Positions 34,756 through 44,330 of a DNA stretch of 64,000 nucleotides are shown one piece after another. Source of the DNA: Lawsonibacter faecis (GTDB lineage Bacteria; Bacillota; Clostridia; Oscillospirales; Oscillospiraceae); assembly GCF_014287675.1 (NCBI RefSeq), contig NZ_JACOPQ010000007.1, forward strand, positions 177,811-241,810, in the 5' to 3' direction. The stretch's first letter is position 1. Every line of letters begins with the position of its first letter. Under the pieces are notes generated by a model. It searched no databases. It was not told the DNA's origin and worked only from the letters and a program-made list of their open reading frames with translations. Made by a program: the position numbers and the translations under genes.

Positions 34756-35229
34756 TCATAGGTCCATGGCGGACATGCCGAACGCCTTCCGCTCCGCTTC
34801 GATCTGTGCCGGGATGAGGACAGGGAGCAGGTCCCCTTTCAGAAAATCCTGATCGGGGCAGCAGTTAATATACAGGCCGAAGGTGTCCAGCACGAGACGA
34901 TCCATAGGGTCGATGATAGGGCCATCGGTGGGCTGACAGGCCCTTATCCGCTCCAGGTGTCCGGCACCGTTGTAGTGGAGGCCGGCTGCGCCCGCGGTCA
35001 GCGCTTCGATCCTCTGCCAGAGGAGGGAGCGCTCCAACCCATGGAAGCGCTCGGAGACCAACTGCCGGTAGCTCATTTTTGACACCTGAGTATGGGAGGG
35101 GAGAGAGGAGGCGGCAGTGGTGGACGGGCAGACGTATAGTCCGCCGCCCGGCCGCCTCTCATACGGCGGATGCCGCATTTCCTGTTCATAGACCTGTAAG
35201 GGGCCGTCGGTGAAATACAAGGGGACCAT
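34756..35229 (-). CDS. Deletion fusion of two mobile-element genes
   Basis: A 157-aa frame. Residues 1-103 (LYFTDGPLQVYEQEMRHPPY to RIRACQPTDGP) match the first 103 residues of the 214-aa protein at 62190-62834. The rest (DPMDRLVLDTFGLYINCCPD to FGMSAMDL) matches the C-terminus of the 109-aa protein at 61856-62185. So the two neighbouring genes there are fused here by an in-frame deletion of about 500 bases. A TTG at 35220, better spaced from AAAGGATGG, may be the real start. Confidence 0.8.
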   Translation of the reverse strand: MVPLYFTDGPLQVYEQEMRHPPYERRPGGGLYVCPSTTAASSLPSHTQVSKMSYRQLVSERFHGLERSLLWQRIEALTAGAAGLHYNGAGHLERIRACQPTDGPIIDPMDRLVLDTFGLYINCCPDQDFLKGDLLPVLIPAQIEAERKAFGMSAMDL

Positions 35230-35470
35230 CCTTTCTGAGAAATAAAAAAGCGGCGGTACCTCGTTTGAAGTACCGCCGCTCGATGGGTCCTACCTGCGTG
35301 CTTTATTCGTCTGTGAGAGTTCGAGTCCTGTTTTGCCCTAAAACGGGGTAAAAATATCTACTGAAAAAAAGGTGAGATTTGGGGGTATAAAAACCCCGCA
35401 AAGCCTGATGCCGACTGGGTTTCCCCAGTCGGCATCTATTTTGGCACACAATGTTCAGCAGGGGTGGACG
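35230..35470 (-). repeat. Mobile-element leader and end repeat with two hairpins
   Basis: Hairpin 1 (AGCGGCGGTAC at 35249-35259 with 35270-35280) on the minus strand is followed by TTTTTTATTT and then the ribosome site of the gene at 35229, so it reads as a leader attenuator. It recurs at 62854-62885 and, diverged, at 61434-61465. Hairpin 2 (GATGCCGACTGGG at 35407-35419 with 35424-35436) recurs at 31106 and 61705. The 319-base gap up to 35548 has no other gene. Confidence 0.75.
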
Positions 35471-35548
35471 CCAGCAGGCGTGGCGGGCCAATATAACTAG
35501 AATGGTAGTGGGGACACCTGGCGGCAATTCAGCTCTTGCTGGCAAGGG

Positions 35549-38500
35549 TCACGTTAGGACGTCCTCCATCGGAACTATCATACCATGATAGCGGCCCATC
35601 CAGTAGGGAAGGGTATAGGTGGTGGACGATTCCATTTGATTGGAATCGTCGTCGTTCAGTCTATAGGTGGAGCCATTGTACTTATGTATTGCACGTTCAT
35701 CAAAGGGAACGACGCGGATCTCGCCGGTGGTTTTGTCACGGGAGAGTCCCTCGTCCTGCTCCACGTCGGGACGGCTGTTGTTACTGGCGCACCATTTGAT
35801 CGTGTCGATAGGATGGCGGGAGAGAGCCCAGGCGGCGGTATCCACCAGCGCGTTGCCATAGGCGTCGAACATCTCCTCGTTGGGGTAGGCAAGCTGGTAA
35901 ATATAGTACCACAGGGGGTTCTCACTGTACTGGATAGAGTTCCACCAAGCATTCAGGCCCACCTGGTACTTTTTGAGAATGGACTCGTCAGCCTCCATTT
36001 GGAACAGGATGTAGTAGGCCAACATGGCCATCTCTTCATCGGAGTAATTCAGGTTTTGCTGGATCCAGGTATTAATCTCAGCCTGAGAAGCGTTTTCATC
36101 CAGTTTGCCATCCACATGGGCCAAATGTTCCCAACGCTCCCAGTACTCGCCTGCCAGGTCGGCATAGCGGTAGGGCTCGTCCAGGGCCAACATACGGTAC
36201 TCCTCTTCCCAGCGCGCCTCGCCGGTCACATAGGCGGCCAGCTTAAAGGTACATAGGTTTACCAAGCTGTTGAGGGCACAATCTTCCCAGGCATAGGCGT
36301 TATTGAAGTAGTCCCGCTCGGTCTTGCCCCAGGTGGTGGCCTGACCAGTGGCGTCCCGGAGGGAGTAGCCGTTGTCCGCCATGTGCCGGGCAAATCGACG
36401 CACGGTGTCTACCAGCAGCTCCTTGACCTCCTTTTCCTCGGGATTGTATTCGTCCAGAATGTCGTATGCAATTTTGTAGATAAAGAGATGGCCGATGATT
36501 TCGTCGGTACTGGTATCGGTCTTGTAAATAATATTATCCTTGGTGGCGTTTCCCAGCAGATCGGCCACGGCAGCCGGGATATGACCGGAGGCATCCACAG
36601 TCTGAAAAACCAATTTCTCCCATTTGACCTTCTCGGAGGTGCTTTCGACACAGGTGGCTGTGTCGCCCTCGATATCCCAGTAGTAGCCGTCATTGAAGTC
36701 CCGGCCAGGGTATTCCCCATCCAGACAATACGTCCGGGCAATCATGCCCTCCAGAGTCCGGGCACGGGTCTCAAAGTCCTCTTTGTCGGAGCTTTCCGTT
36801 ACCGGGGCCCAGTCATCCGGGAAGAAGGGAGCCATCAAATCGGGGTCTTCAACGCGGGCAGTAGCGCCCGCAGGGCCGGACTGAGGGGCGTTGATGGAAA
36901 AGTCCTTGCCCTTGAGCAGGGCCAGACCCTCAAATTTGTCGTAATACAGATACTGGTTGGACTCGTTCTTCAGCGGACGGATATAGGCATCCACATCGCC
37001 GGTGCGACAGGTGATATTGGAGAGGAGCAAGACCGATTTGATAGAGTTGAGGGCAGTCTCCCGGGCGGCAGCAATCTCGTCTTCTGTTGCGCCGGGGGCA
37101 TTTTTGAGCACGCTGTAACGCATCAGTTCACCCGCACCGTACATGGAGGTCCACAGACCGTCGTTATCAGTCTCTGTGGGGATCCACTCAGTACCACTCC
37201 AATTGGCTTCGGACACCATACCCCGGCGGGCTATGATATCCTGAGTGGTCCTGCTCATCTCAGCGGCCTTGTCGGTGTAGGAGAGCTCCACCATGCGGAT
37301 GTGGGTAACTGCGGTGGCGTCTGCAGAATCGGATACCACCCACAGGCCGTTGCTGCCGTCGCTCTCGATGTGGATGATATTGCCTTCAGGCAGGTAGCGG
37401 TTGCCCATGAAGAACTGCTTGGCATCCCGCTGATGGGCGGGATCGTCATCGATGCGCTGAATGCCGTAGCTCTCTACGCTCCAGGTCACAGCGCCATCGC
37501 TCACAGGTGCTGTGGACGCCGCAGTGATAGCTTCCTCAAATCGCCCGGCAAGGGGCTGAATGTCCGCTTTGGGCATAGTGTCCTCGATAGGGGCCGCTCC
37601 CTCGAACAGCGCCTCTCCCTCGGTGGGGGCCTCCTCCTCGACTAGGACCTCTCCCTCGGCGGCTGGGGCGGCAGGCGGAGCCAGCACGTCCTTTACAGTC
37701 TGAGGCACGTCGGCATCTCCCAGCGCTTCTGCTTTGGTGTAGCGGTCCACATATTTCTGGAGATTCTGGACCTCTTCAGCGGCATCTTCAGTGTAGGTTA
37801 CGATATCTTTATGGCTGATCTTGGTAAGGTCATCTGTGGTCGCAACGACCTTGATCTCCGCAGTGTCTATTTCCTCAGTGTCGATTTTGGCGGTGGCGGT
37901 AATGACAACATTGCCGGCGCCCACGGCGGTCACGCGGCCCCATCTGTCCACGGTGGCAACGCTCTCGTCGCTGGAGGACCAGATTAAGCCGCGCTCCTTA
38001 TTCGTCTCGGGCAGCATAACAAAATCAAGGCTGTGGTGCTCACCTACCACCATCTCCATGTTGGCAGGCACAGAGAGACGCAGGGTCAGGGTGCGGGCAT
38101 CGACCTGATCGTACATGGTCCGGCCAACGAGCCGCTCGGTGACGGTGGCGGTGATATTGCCCTTCACGGTATGGATGAGGGCGGCCTTACCGGAAGCGTC
38201 GGTACGGGTGCGGCCGATATAGGAGCCGTCCTCATAGAAGTCCACGATCATGCGCTCCAAAGGAGTGCCGTTGTCGGTGACGGTGACAGACACGATGTCA
38301 GCGGTGCTGGTGTCAATGAACGCATCCGGCGCAACTCGGGTGTAGTAGTCGGATTCCGTCTCTTCAATTATGCCGTAAAAGCGGCCCAGCCAGTAGGGCA
38401 GGGTAAAGACGGTGCAGCAGTCCAGGCTGCCTGAGGTGTAGGGACTCCCGGTCTGAGGACCATAGCCGTTATAGCGGGCGAAGGGATTGCCGTTGTCCTT

Positions 38501-40840
38501 ACCGATGTTCATCTCGTCCAGGGGCAGGGCGTAGTTGGTCTGCGCTCTGCTGTCCCGGTTGCCGGCCTCAATATACAACACATCCTGACGGTCGCCTCGG
38601 GCGTGCATCTGGTTGTTGCGCAGCAGGGGGGAGCGGTAGAAGTACCGTACGGCGGACTGGAGGTCCACATCGCTCTTTTCGGGGTGAGCCAGTTGGTAGA
38701 GGAAGGTGTAGAAGGGATTCTCCTCCCGCTCCTCCTGTCCATCGTACCACAGATCATAGGCATCTACGATTTTGGAGTGGCGCGCCTCGTCCTCCTCTAG
38801 AGTTATCAGGGAGTATACCGGGAACCAGCCTAGCTCCTCGTCGGAGTAGTTCACGTACTGGGTCCAGTCCTCGTGGAGGGCGTTGTTGAAGATCTTTTTG
38901 CCAGGGGTGTACTCGGTGACGGGTTTGTTCCCGTTTTCGCCGTAGGCGTCGGTGTTCTGTCGAATGATACGGCGGGGGATATGCTCCAGTGCCATCTCGA
39001 TATAGCCCTTACCGTTTACATAGGAATTGGGGTCATTGGGAACGCCGCCGCCGGAGTAGGGAGATTCAAAGCACTGGCTGTAAGCGGTAGCGTAGACCTC
39101 CGCCCTCGGGTCGCCCTCCGCCTCTGCGATGTAGGCGGCAGTCTTCAGGGCGGCCATGACCTCCAGCGCATTCAGGGAGGCGTCCTCATAGCCGTAGGAG
39201 AGCTGGTCCTCGCCATTTTCATCTACGCCGATGCGGTACAGGCTCCATCCCTCCTGGGCCTTCATCACGTCTATGCTGTCATTGAAGTATCGGGAGAGCC
39301 AGCGGGACCACTGGGTGGATTTGCCGGTGGCGTCCACGATGTAGTAGCGGTCATCCTTGAGGATGAGGTCTGTCATGCGCAGGCAGGCTTCCGCCACATA
39401 TTTCCTCAGTTCCTTGTCCGATCCCTCATCACAGAGGTAGCGGTAGGCGGTGAGGAAAAGTGCATAGTGTCCGTCCACCTCGTCGGAGGAGGTGTCTGCC
39501 TTGTAGACAATCTGCTCCATGTCCACGTGGCCGTCTACGATGGCGCTGTCGGGGAAGAGATCGTTGAAAATCGTGGGGATCTGCTCATAGACAGGGGCGG
39601 TAAGCTGGAAGAGGATGTCCTCTTCTTTGACAGGGTGATCAGCCGTGGGCTCCACAAAGCCGAGCTTGTTGTTGATCCCTCTGACCATGAGGGGGAATAC
39701 TTGGTTGGAGTTATTAGACACGATATCGGTGCCCAGCTTCTGCCCATCGGGGCGCGCCTCGTTAAACCTGTCGATAGTGGACTGGCTTAGTCCCAGGCCG
39801 TTGAAGTCGGTGTCCTGGGGGAAGATTTGGGAGCCGCGCTTCTGCAGGGCGTCGCGGGTGGGGCGGACGGTGGCGATGCCGATGGGCGTCTTGCCCTCCA
39901 GCGTTAGTTCATCAATGATGGGGTCGGGGTAGCTCTCGCCCGCGTCCAGCATCTCAATTCCAAACCAGAAGCCGTCGGTCTGCAGGCCGTTGGCGCCGCT
40001 CTGCGCCTCAGCCTCACTGGTCAGCAGATAGGAGCGGCAGGGGAAGCCGTTGCCGCGGCCGGAGACATAGTCCAGCAACAGAACGGCCTTGGTGGCTCGG
40101 GTGGCGGCGGCCTTGGCGGCGGCGATCTCGTGGCTGGGCGCGCCCTCCTTTTTCAGGGCTTGGTAGCGGAGAATCTCACCCATGGCGTACATGGCGGTCC
40201 AGAGGCCGTCGTTATCATTGGTGCCGGCGAAGGACTGGGTATACTCTCCGGTGGCCGGGTCGTAGGTATAACGATTGCTGTCAGTGACCATGCCCCGGCG
40301 GTCATTGACGTCGTTGACCATCTTTTCGTAGAAGTAGGTGCGGTCCTCTAAAGTCATTTTAGGCATCCTGATGTGGACCGAGCCGGCGGCGTTCCGGACC
40401 CAGACGCCGCAGTCATCGTCGGCGGCCAGACCAGTTACGTGGTCATCACCATTATAGAGGTAGCGGTTGCCGGCAAAGTACTGCACCATGTCCCTGGGGT
40501 CCTTCTCGTTGAAGTCCATGCGCATGAGGCCGTTCTTGGTGCCCACCCAGACAGCCCTGTCGGTGGCCTGTACCGCGCAGGTCACATCGCCGATGGCGGC
40601 AGCCGGCAGGAAGGCGAGGGCCTCGCTGTCAGTGACCCAGTCCACGCCTGCAGGGTCCTGGATGGAAAGATAATCCATGATTTTAGTGGGAGCGGCCTCC
40701 AACTCAATGGGCTGGTAGGCGACAGACTTCTCAAGCGCCGCGTCCTTAGCCAAAGTCGGAGCCGCGGTGGCGGCCATAGAGGTCACCATCGCGCCGGCTA
40801 GGGCCAGAGAGAGGATTTGTTTCCCAAGCTGCTTTTTCAA
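35549..40840 (-). CDS. Giant exported propeller/alpha-barrel protein with Big_2 domain
   Basis: A 1763-aa secreted protein. TTG at 40840 is preferred: AAGGAGGAG precedes it at the right distance and it opens a basic-hydrophobic signal peptide (LKKQLGKQILSLALAGAMVT). Module order: propeller-like blades (about 85-170: AVWVGTKNGLMRMDFNE, GVWVRNAAGSVHIRM), a helical barrel (about 180-850: DNDGLWTAMYAMGEILRYQA, closing TLPYWLGRFYGII), a carboxypeptidase-like strand domain, Big_2 (about 930-1010: WSSSDESVATVDRWGRVTAV), an acidic Pro/Ala/Glu linker, then a second propeller and barrel closing LPYWMGRYHGMI. I know this propeller-barrel layout only from uncharacterised proteins; a polysaccharide-degrading or binding role is inferred. 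Last gene of a three-gene operon. Confidence 0.8.
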   Translation of the reverse strand: MKKQLGKQILSLALAGAMVTSMAATAAPTLAKDAALEKSVAYQPIELEAAPTKIMDYLSIQDPAGVDWVTDSEALAFLPAAAIGDVTCAVQATDRAVWVGTKNGLMRMDFNEKDPRDMVQYFAGNRYLYNGDDHVTGLAADDDCGVWVRNAAGSVHIRMPKMTLEDRTYFYEKMVNDVNDRRGMVTDSNRYTYDPATGEYTQSFAGTNDNDGLWTAMYAMGEILRYQALKKEGAPSHEIAAAKAAATRATKAVLLLDYVSGRGNGFPCRSYLLTSEAEAQSGANGLQTDGFWFGIEMLDAGESYPDPIIDELTLEGKTPIGIATVRPTRDALQKRGSQIFPQDTDFNGLGLSQSTIDRFNEARPDGQKLGTDIVSNNSNQVFPLMVRGINNKLGFVEPTADHPVKEEDILFQLTAPVYEQIPTIFNDLFPDSAIVDGHVDMEQIVYKADTSSDEVDGHYALFLTAYRYLCDEGSDKELRKYVAEACLRMTDLILKDDRYYIVDATGKSTQWSRWLSRYFNDSIDVMKAQEGWSLYRIGVDENGEDQLSYGYEDASLNALEVMAALKTAAYIAEAEGDPRAEVYATAYSQCFESPYSGGGVPNDPNSYVNGKGYIEMALEHIPRRIIRQNTDAYGENGNKPVTEYTPGKKIFNNALHEDWTQYVNYSDEELGWFPVYSLITLEEDEARHSKIVDAYDLWYDGQEEREENPFYTFLYQLAHPEKSDVDLQSAVRYFYRSPLLRNNQMHARGDRQDVLYIEAGNRDSRAQTNYALPLDEMNIGKDNGNPFARYNGYGPQTGSPYTSGSLDCCTVFTLPYWLGRFYGIIEETESDYYTRVAPDAFIDTSTADIVSVTVTDNGTPLERMIVDFYEDGSYIGRTRTDASGKAALIHTVKGNITATVTERLVGRTMYDQVDARTLTLRLSVPANMEMVVGEHHSLDFVMLPETNKERGLIWSSSDESVATVDRWGRVTAVGAGNVVITATAKIDTEEIDTAEIKVVATTDDLTKISHKDIVTYTEDAAEEVQNLQKYVDRYTKAEALGDADVPQTVKDVLAPPAAPAAEGEVLVEEEAPTEGEALFEGAAPIEDTMPKADIQPLAGRFEEAITAASTAPVSDGAVTWSVESYGIQRIDDDPAHQRDAKQFFMGNRYLPEGNIIHIESDGSNGLWVVSDSADATAVTHIRMVELSYTDKAAEMSRTTQDIIARRGMVSEANWSGTEWIPTETDNDGLWTSMYGAGELMRYSVLKNAPGATEDEIAAARETALNSIKSVLLLSNITCRTGDVDAYIRPLKNESNQYLYYDKFEGLALLKGKDFSINAPQSGPAGATARVEDPDLMAPFFPDDWAPVTESSDKEDFETRARTLEGMIARTYCLDGEYPGRDFNDGYYWDIEGDTATCVESTSEKVKWEKLVFQTVDASGHIPAAVADLLGNATKDNIIYKTDTSTDEIIGHLFIYKIAYDILDEYNPEEKEVKELLVDTVRRFARHMADNGYSLRDATGQATTWGKTERDYFNNAYAWEDCALNSLVNLCTFKLAAYVTGEARWEEEYRMLALDEPYRYADLAGEYWERWEHLAHVDGKLDENASQAEINTWIQQNLNYSDEEMAMLAYYILFQMEADESILKKYQVGLNAWWNSIQYSENPLWYYIYQLAYPNEEMFDAYGNALVDTAAWALSRHPIDTIKWCASNNSRPDVEQDEGLSRDKTTGEIRVVPFDERAIHKYNGSTYRLNDDDSNQMESSTTYTLPYWMGRYHGMIVPMEDVLT

Positions 40841-40858
40841 CCTGATCTCCTCCTTCAC

Positions 40859-43800
40859 TTATGCATTGATCTGCGACACACCGCGTTCTGTTATGAGAAA
40901 AGCGGCGTCGCGGTCTTCATCATACACCAGGAGCAACGCTTGACCCTTGGATAGAGCATCAGCCTCAAAATGGGTGCTGTCGCCAGTCCTGATGTTCACC
41001 ACATCAACGCCGCCGCTCTGATAGGCCAGCCACAGAGTGGAGCGGTCCTCCGTCAGGCAGGAAGCCGCCACATTGCGCAGAGAGGGGAACAGAGAGGGGG
41101 ATAGGGCGAAGTCCTTGTTTACGAAGGTCTCGGTATTGGCCAGATCCAGCGCGGAAAAGGCGGCGTCGTTTCCAGTGCCGTAGGAGGAGTCCTCCAGGAA
41201 GTCGATATACTGCTTTACTGCGCCCTGGGCGCCCTCGCTAGAAAAGAGGGCCTTGACCTGGTCGTAGGTGTAGGTCTGGACGGCGGACCCGGTGGACTTG
41301 ACGGTCTCCTCAATGAAGCCGTTGTTGATACCGAGCCAATAGCCGGTGGTATAGGGGGAGGGATCGTACATATAGATCGTGGCCGTATAATCAGATGTTT
41401 TCTTCCCGTTGTTAAAGTCACTGGCGCAGTCTTCGTAGTCTGCATCATCCACCGCCAGGATGTTGGTGTTGAATTTGGAGACCCGGCGCTCGTCGAAGGG
41501 GTAGACATTGGTGGAGCCGGAGGTCTCGTGATCGTACCAGTCCATCAGTTCAAACCAGAGAGTATCCTTGCGGTAGACACCGTTATAGGAACCCTCTCCA
41601 GAGTACTTCATCAGATACTGAGGGGTGCGGATTAGCTGGCGGGTGGCGTCCATCACGTCCTGATCGATACCGGGATGGTTGGGATCCAGCGTCTTCATCA
41701 GGTAGGCGTTGAAAGGGATCTCCTGGGCCTTTAACTGACCATCATAGATTTGAGAGAAGGCATCGACGACCCCTGGATAGACGTCAGACTCCCCACGGGT
41801 CAAGATGCTCAGAGGAGCATATACACAAAAATACATCAGTGCGTCGGAGAAATTACCCACGGCGGCGGAGTCCTTGTTCTGATAGGCATCCTGGTAGGTC
41901 CTGAGGGCGCTTCTGAGGTACTCAATGTCCTCTTCGGCCACGGGTTCGTCACCGTTGTAGTGATCATGGGCAGTCATGGAAACTGTGGCGGCCTCAAGGG
42001 AGACGCGCCCGCTATTCTTTTCGATGTCATCCAGGGTGAATGCAATGTCGTCGATCCAGTATTGGATCATCAGCATATTGCGCTCGTTGAACTGCTGCAT
42101 AAGTTCGAGATATCCTACACCATTTGCGGGGTCATTGGGGATAATGGGGGTCAGCTGATTCATGGGGCGGTCAGGCTGGAGGGGCTGCTTCATCTTCGCA
42201 TACTCAGCGGCAGCCTTGTCATAGGCGCTCTTGTAGGTGGCATAGCCGTCGGTCCCAGCTACCAGGTCCTTGCCGGTCATGTTAAGACCGCTCATGTTGA
42301 TGCCGGTGCTGGTGGTGACGTCGTCCTTTACATCCTCCAGCAGCTCCATGGTCACGCGGGTAAACATGAACATCTCGGAGGCGTTTAGGACAGCATCGGG
42401 CATAAAGACGTGGTTTTGGATGCCCTCGGTGTCTGGGTCACAGTCCCAGTTGAAGTAGTCCCGGTTCCATTTGCCCCAGGTACTCTGATGTCCGCAGGGA
42501 TCCATCAGGACATATCCGTTGTCGATAATGTGATTCAGGGTGGTAGCCGCGCTGTCCCGCAGGAGTTTTAGCATCGACTCATCCTCCGCTCTGCGCGCCG
42601 AGCTGGTGTTGGAATCGGCCAGCTCCGGCTTGATGACGTAGTGATAGAGGGTGAAATAGGAGGCAAACTGCCCGGTAGGCTCCTCGGAGGAGGTATCGGT
42701 GTAGTAAGTGAGATTGGTCATATTCGCAGGCACGTCATAGCCGGGACGGGTGGGCTGATTGGGGTCGGGCTCAGCAAATTTGGCAACCAGCTCGGGATAC
42801 TTTTCAGACACATCCTCCTGGGCCTGATAAGAGAAGGCCCAGTCATAGTCGCGGTCAGGCTGGCGAACGGGCTCCCCGTCGGGACCATCCTGATAGACGG
42901 GGGTGGTGGCGCTCACGTAGGGCGTATAGACCTTGACGTCTTTGCGGGCTTCGGCGATGACGGGGTCGTCCTTCCCCAGCCCCATGTCGGGATTGTAGAC
43001 GTCGCCCAGCAGCATATAGCCGGGGGAGGAGATGGCAATAAAGCTGCCGTCTGGATCTTTCATCGGCTCGCCAGTTACCGGATCCATCTTGACGCCGCTG
43101 CCTGCGGCCTGGGCTGTTTCAACACCCATGGCGAAGTTGGGGAGACCGTCCCCAAAGTAGAGGTCGGAGGGGAAATACTTGACCTCGGCGCCGTTTCTGG
43201 GATTGTTCATATTTCCCATCTTTCGGACAATGAAGCGGTCGCCCTCCTCCAGTTTCGCCTCGTCGGTATTGCCGGAGTCTTTGAAGAGATGATAGGTGAT
43301 TTTGCCGTTGACACTGCCGTTGTCGTTGCCGGGCTCGCCCTTGAATTTATAATTGCGCATGACGAAGCCATCACCGGTGCCGTTGAGCTTAGTGAGGGCC
43401 ATGCAGTTCATGGCACCTTTGACGATGCGGTCGCGGGCCTGTTCGGCCGCCAATTGGTCGGCGGGGTCGTCGGAATTGCGTAGAGCTTCATACTCGTTCC
43501 CATAGCCAAGCAGACTTACGCCGGTCCAGTAGGAGTCGTTGTTGTCGCCATATTTGGAGAGCTGCTGGAACATCCGAACAGAGCCGTCCGGCTCGACGAT
43601 GCTCTGCCACTCGCTCGTATTGGGATCCAGGGAAGTGTCGGAAGTGGGAGCGCCGTCGGAATCGTTGTTGCCCATGTCGTAGGGCTTTACGTAGGCATCA
43701 ATAATGCTTCCCCGGAAGGTGGTGAGCTTGTCGTTGATCTGGCCGTTCACGTCGGCCTTTTCGCGCAGCGTGCGCTCCACCATGCGGATATGGACCACGC

Positions 43801-44314
43801 CCTCGCGGCTCTCCACCCAGATACCGTGCTCACCGTCGCTGCGCAGACCGGTGACGACGCTCTCCTCAGGGCTGTTGCCGTCATAGATATAGCGGGGACC
43901 GAAGAAATATTGAAAGACATCGCGGGTATCGGCTTCAGTGAAGTCCACGCGGACGATGCCCTTTCCGCCCAGGGCGACCCAGTATACGCCGTCCGCGTCC
44001 TTCAGTGCGATGGAGACGTCGGAGCCGATGTCCCCGAACAGGTCTTTGACCTCTGCGGGCAGCTTGCGGAAGGGAAGCAGTGCCAGGTCGCCGCCGAAGG
44101 TCCTGGCGTCACGGACCCAGCCGTCGATGGGGATGCGGCTGTCTCCCTTGGCGAAGTAGTTCATCTCCTTGGTCAGATAGGTGCCCAGTTGGATGGCTGA
44201 GGAGGTAGCTGCGGCAGACGGTGCCATATAGGCGCCGGCCGCAGGCGAGACGCAGGAGAAAGCCACGGTGACAGACAGCGCCAGGGCAAGCAGTCTCTTA
44301 TGATCGTGATACAT
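40859..44314 (-). CDS. Large exported propeller/alpha-barrel protein
   Basis: A 1151-aa protein with signal peptide (LLALALSVTVAFSCVSPAAG). Propeller-like blades lie at about 95-185 (GVYWVALGGKGIVRVDFTEA, GIWVESREGVVHIRM), followed by a helical barrel with the same landmarks as the downstream protein (NDSYWTGVSLLGYGNEYEAL, SSEEPTGQFASYFTLYHYVI, CGHQSTWGKWNRDYFNW). After the barrel (about 1010) another propeller-like segment follows and ends at FLITERGVSQINA, just where a barrel would be expected. It lies 18 bases from the next gene and 16 from the previous. Function unknown. Confidence 0.8.
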   Translation of the reverse strand: MYHDHKRLLALALSVTVAFSCVSPAAGAYMAPSAAATSSAIQLGTYLTKEMNYFAKGDSRIPIDGWVRDARTFGGDLALLPFRKLPAEVKDLFGDIGSDVSIALKDADGVYWVALGGKGIVRVDFTEADTRDVFQYFFGPRYIYDGNSPEESVVTGLRSDGEHGIWVESREGVVHIRMVERTLREKADVNGQINDKLTTFRGSIIDAYVKPYDMGNNDSDGAPTSDTSLDPNTSEWQSIVEPDGSVRMFQQLSKYGDNNDSYWTGVSLLGYGNEYEALRNSDDPADQLAAEQARDRIVKGAMNCMALTKLNGTGDGFVMRNYKFKGEPGNDNGSVNGKITYHLFKDSGNTDEAKLEEGDRFIVRKMGNMNNPRNGAEVKYFPSDLYFGDGLPNFAMGVETAQAAGSGVKMDPVTGEPMKDPDGSFIAISSPGYMLLGDVYNPDMGLGKDDPVIAEARKDVKVYTPYVSATTPVYQDGPDGEPVRQPDRDYDWAFSYQAQEDVSEKYPELVAKFAEPDPNQPTRPGYDVPANMTNLTYYTDTSSEEPTGQFASYFTLYHYVIKPELADSNTSSARRAEDESMLKLLRDSAATTLNHIIDNGYVLMDPCGHQSTWGKWNRDYFNWDCDPDTEGIQNHVFMPDAVLNASEMFMFTRVTMELLEDVKDDVTTSTGINMSGLNMTGKDLVAGTDGYATYKSAYDKAAAEYAKMKQPLQPDRPMNQLTPIIPNDPANGVGYLELMQQFNERNMLMIQYWIDDIAFTLDDIEKNSGRVSLEAATVSMTAHDHYNGDEPVAEEDIEYLRSALRTYQDAYQNKDSAAVGNFSDALMYFCVYAPLSILTRGESDVYPGVVDAFSQIYDGQLKAQEIPFNAYLMKTLDPNHPGIDQDVMDATRQLIRTPQYLMKYSGEGSYNGVYRKDTLWFELMDWYDHETSGSTNVYPFDERRVSKFNTNILAVDDADYEDCASDFNNGKKTSDYTATIYMYDPSPYTTGYWLGINNGFIEETVKSTGSAVQTYTYDQVKALFSSEGAQGAVKQYIDFLEDSSYGTGNDAAFSALDLANTETFVNKDFALSPSLFPSLRNVAASCLTEDRSTLWLAYQSGGVDVVNIRTGDSTHFEADALSKGQALLLVYDEDRDAAFLITERGVSQINA

Positions 44315-44330
44315 CTTTATTCCCTCCCTC

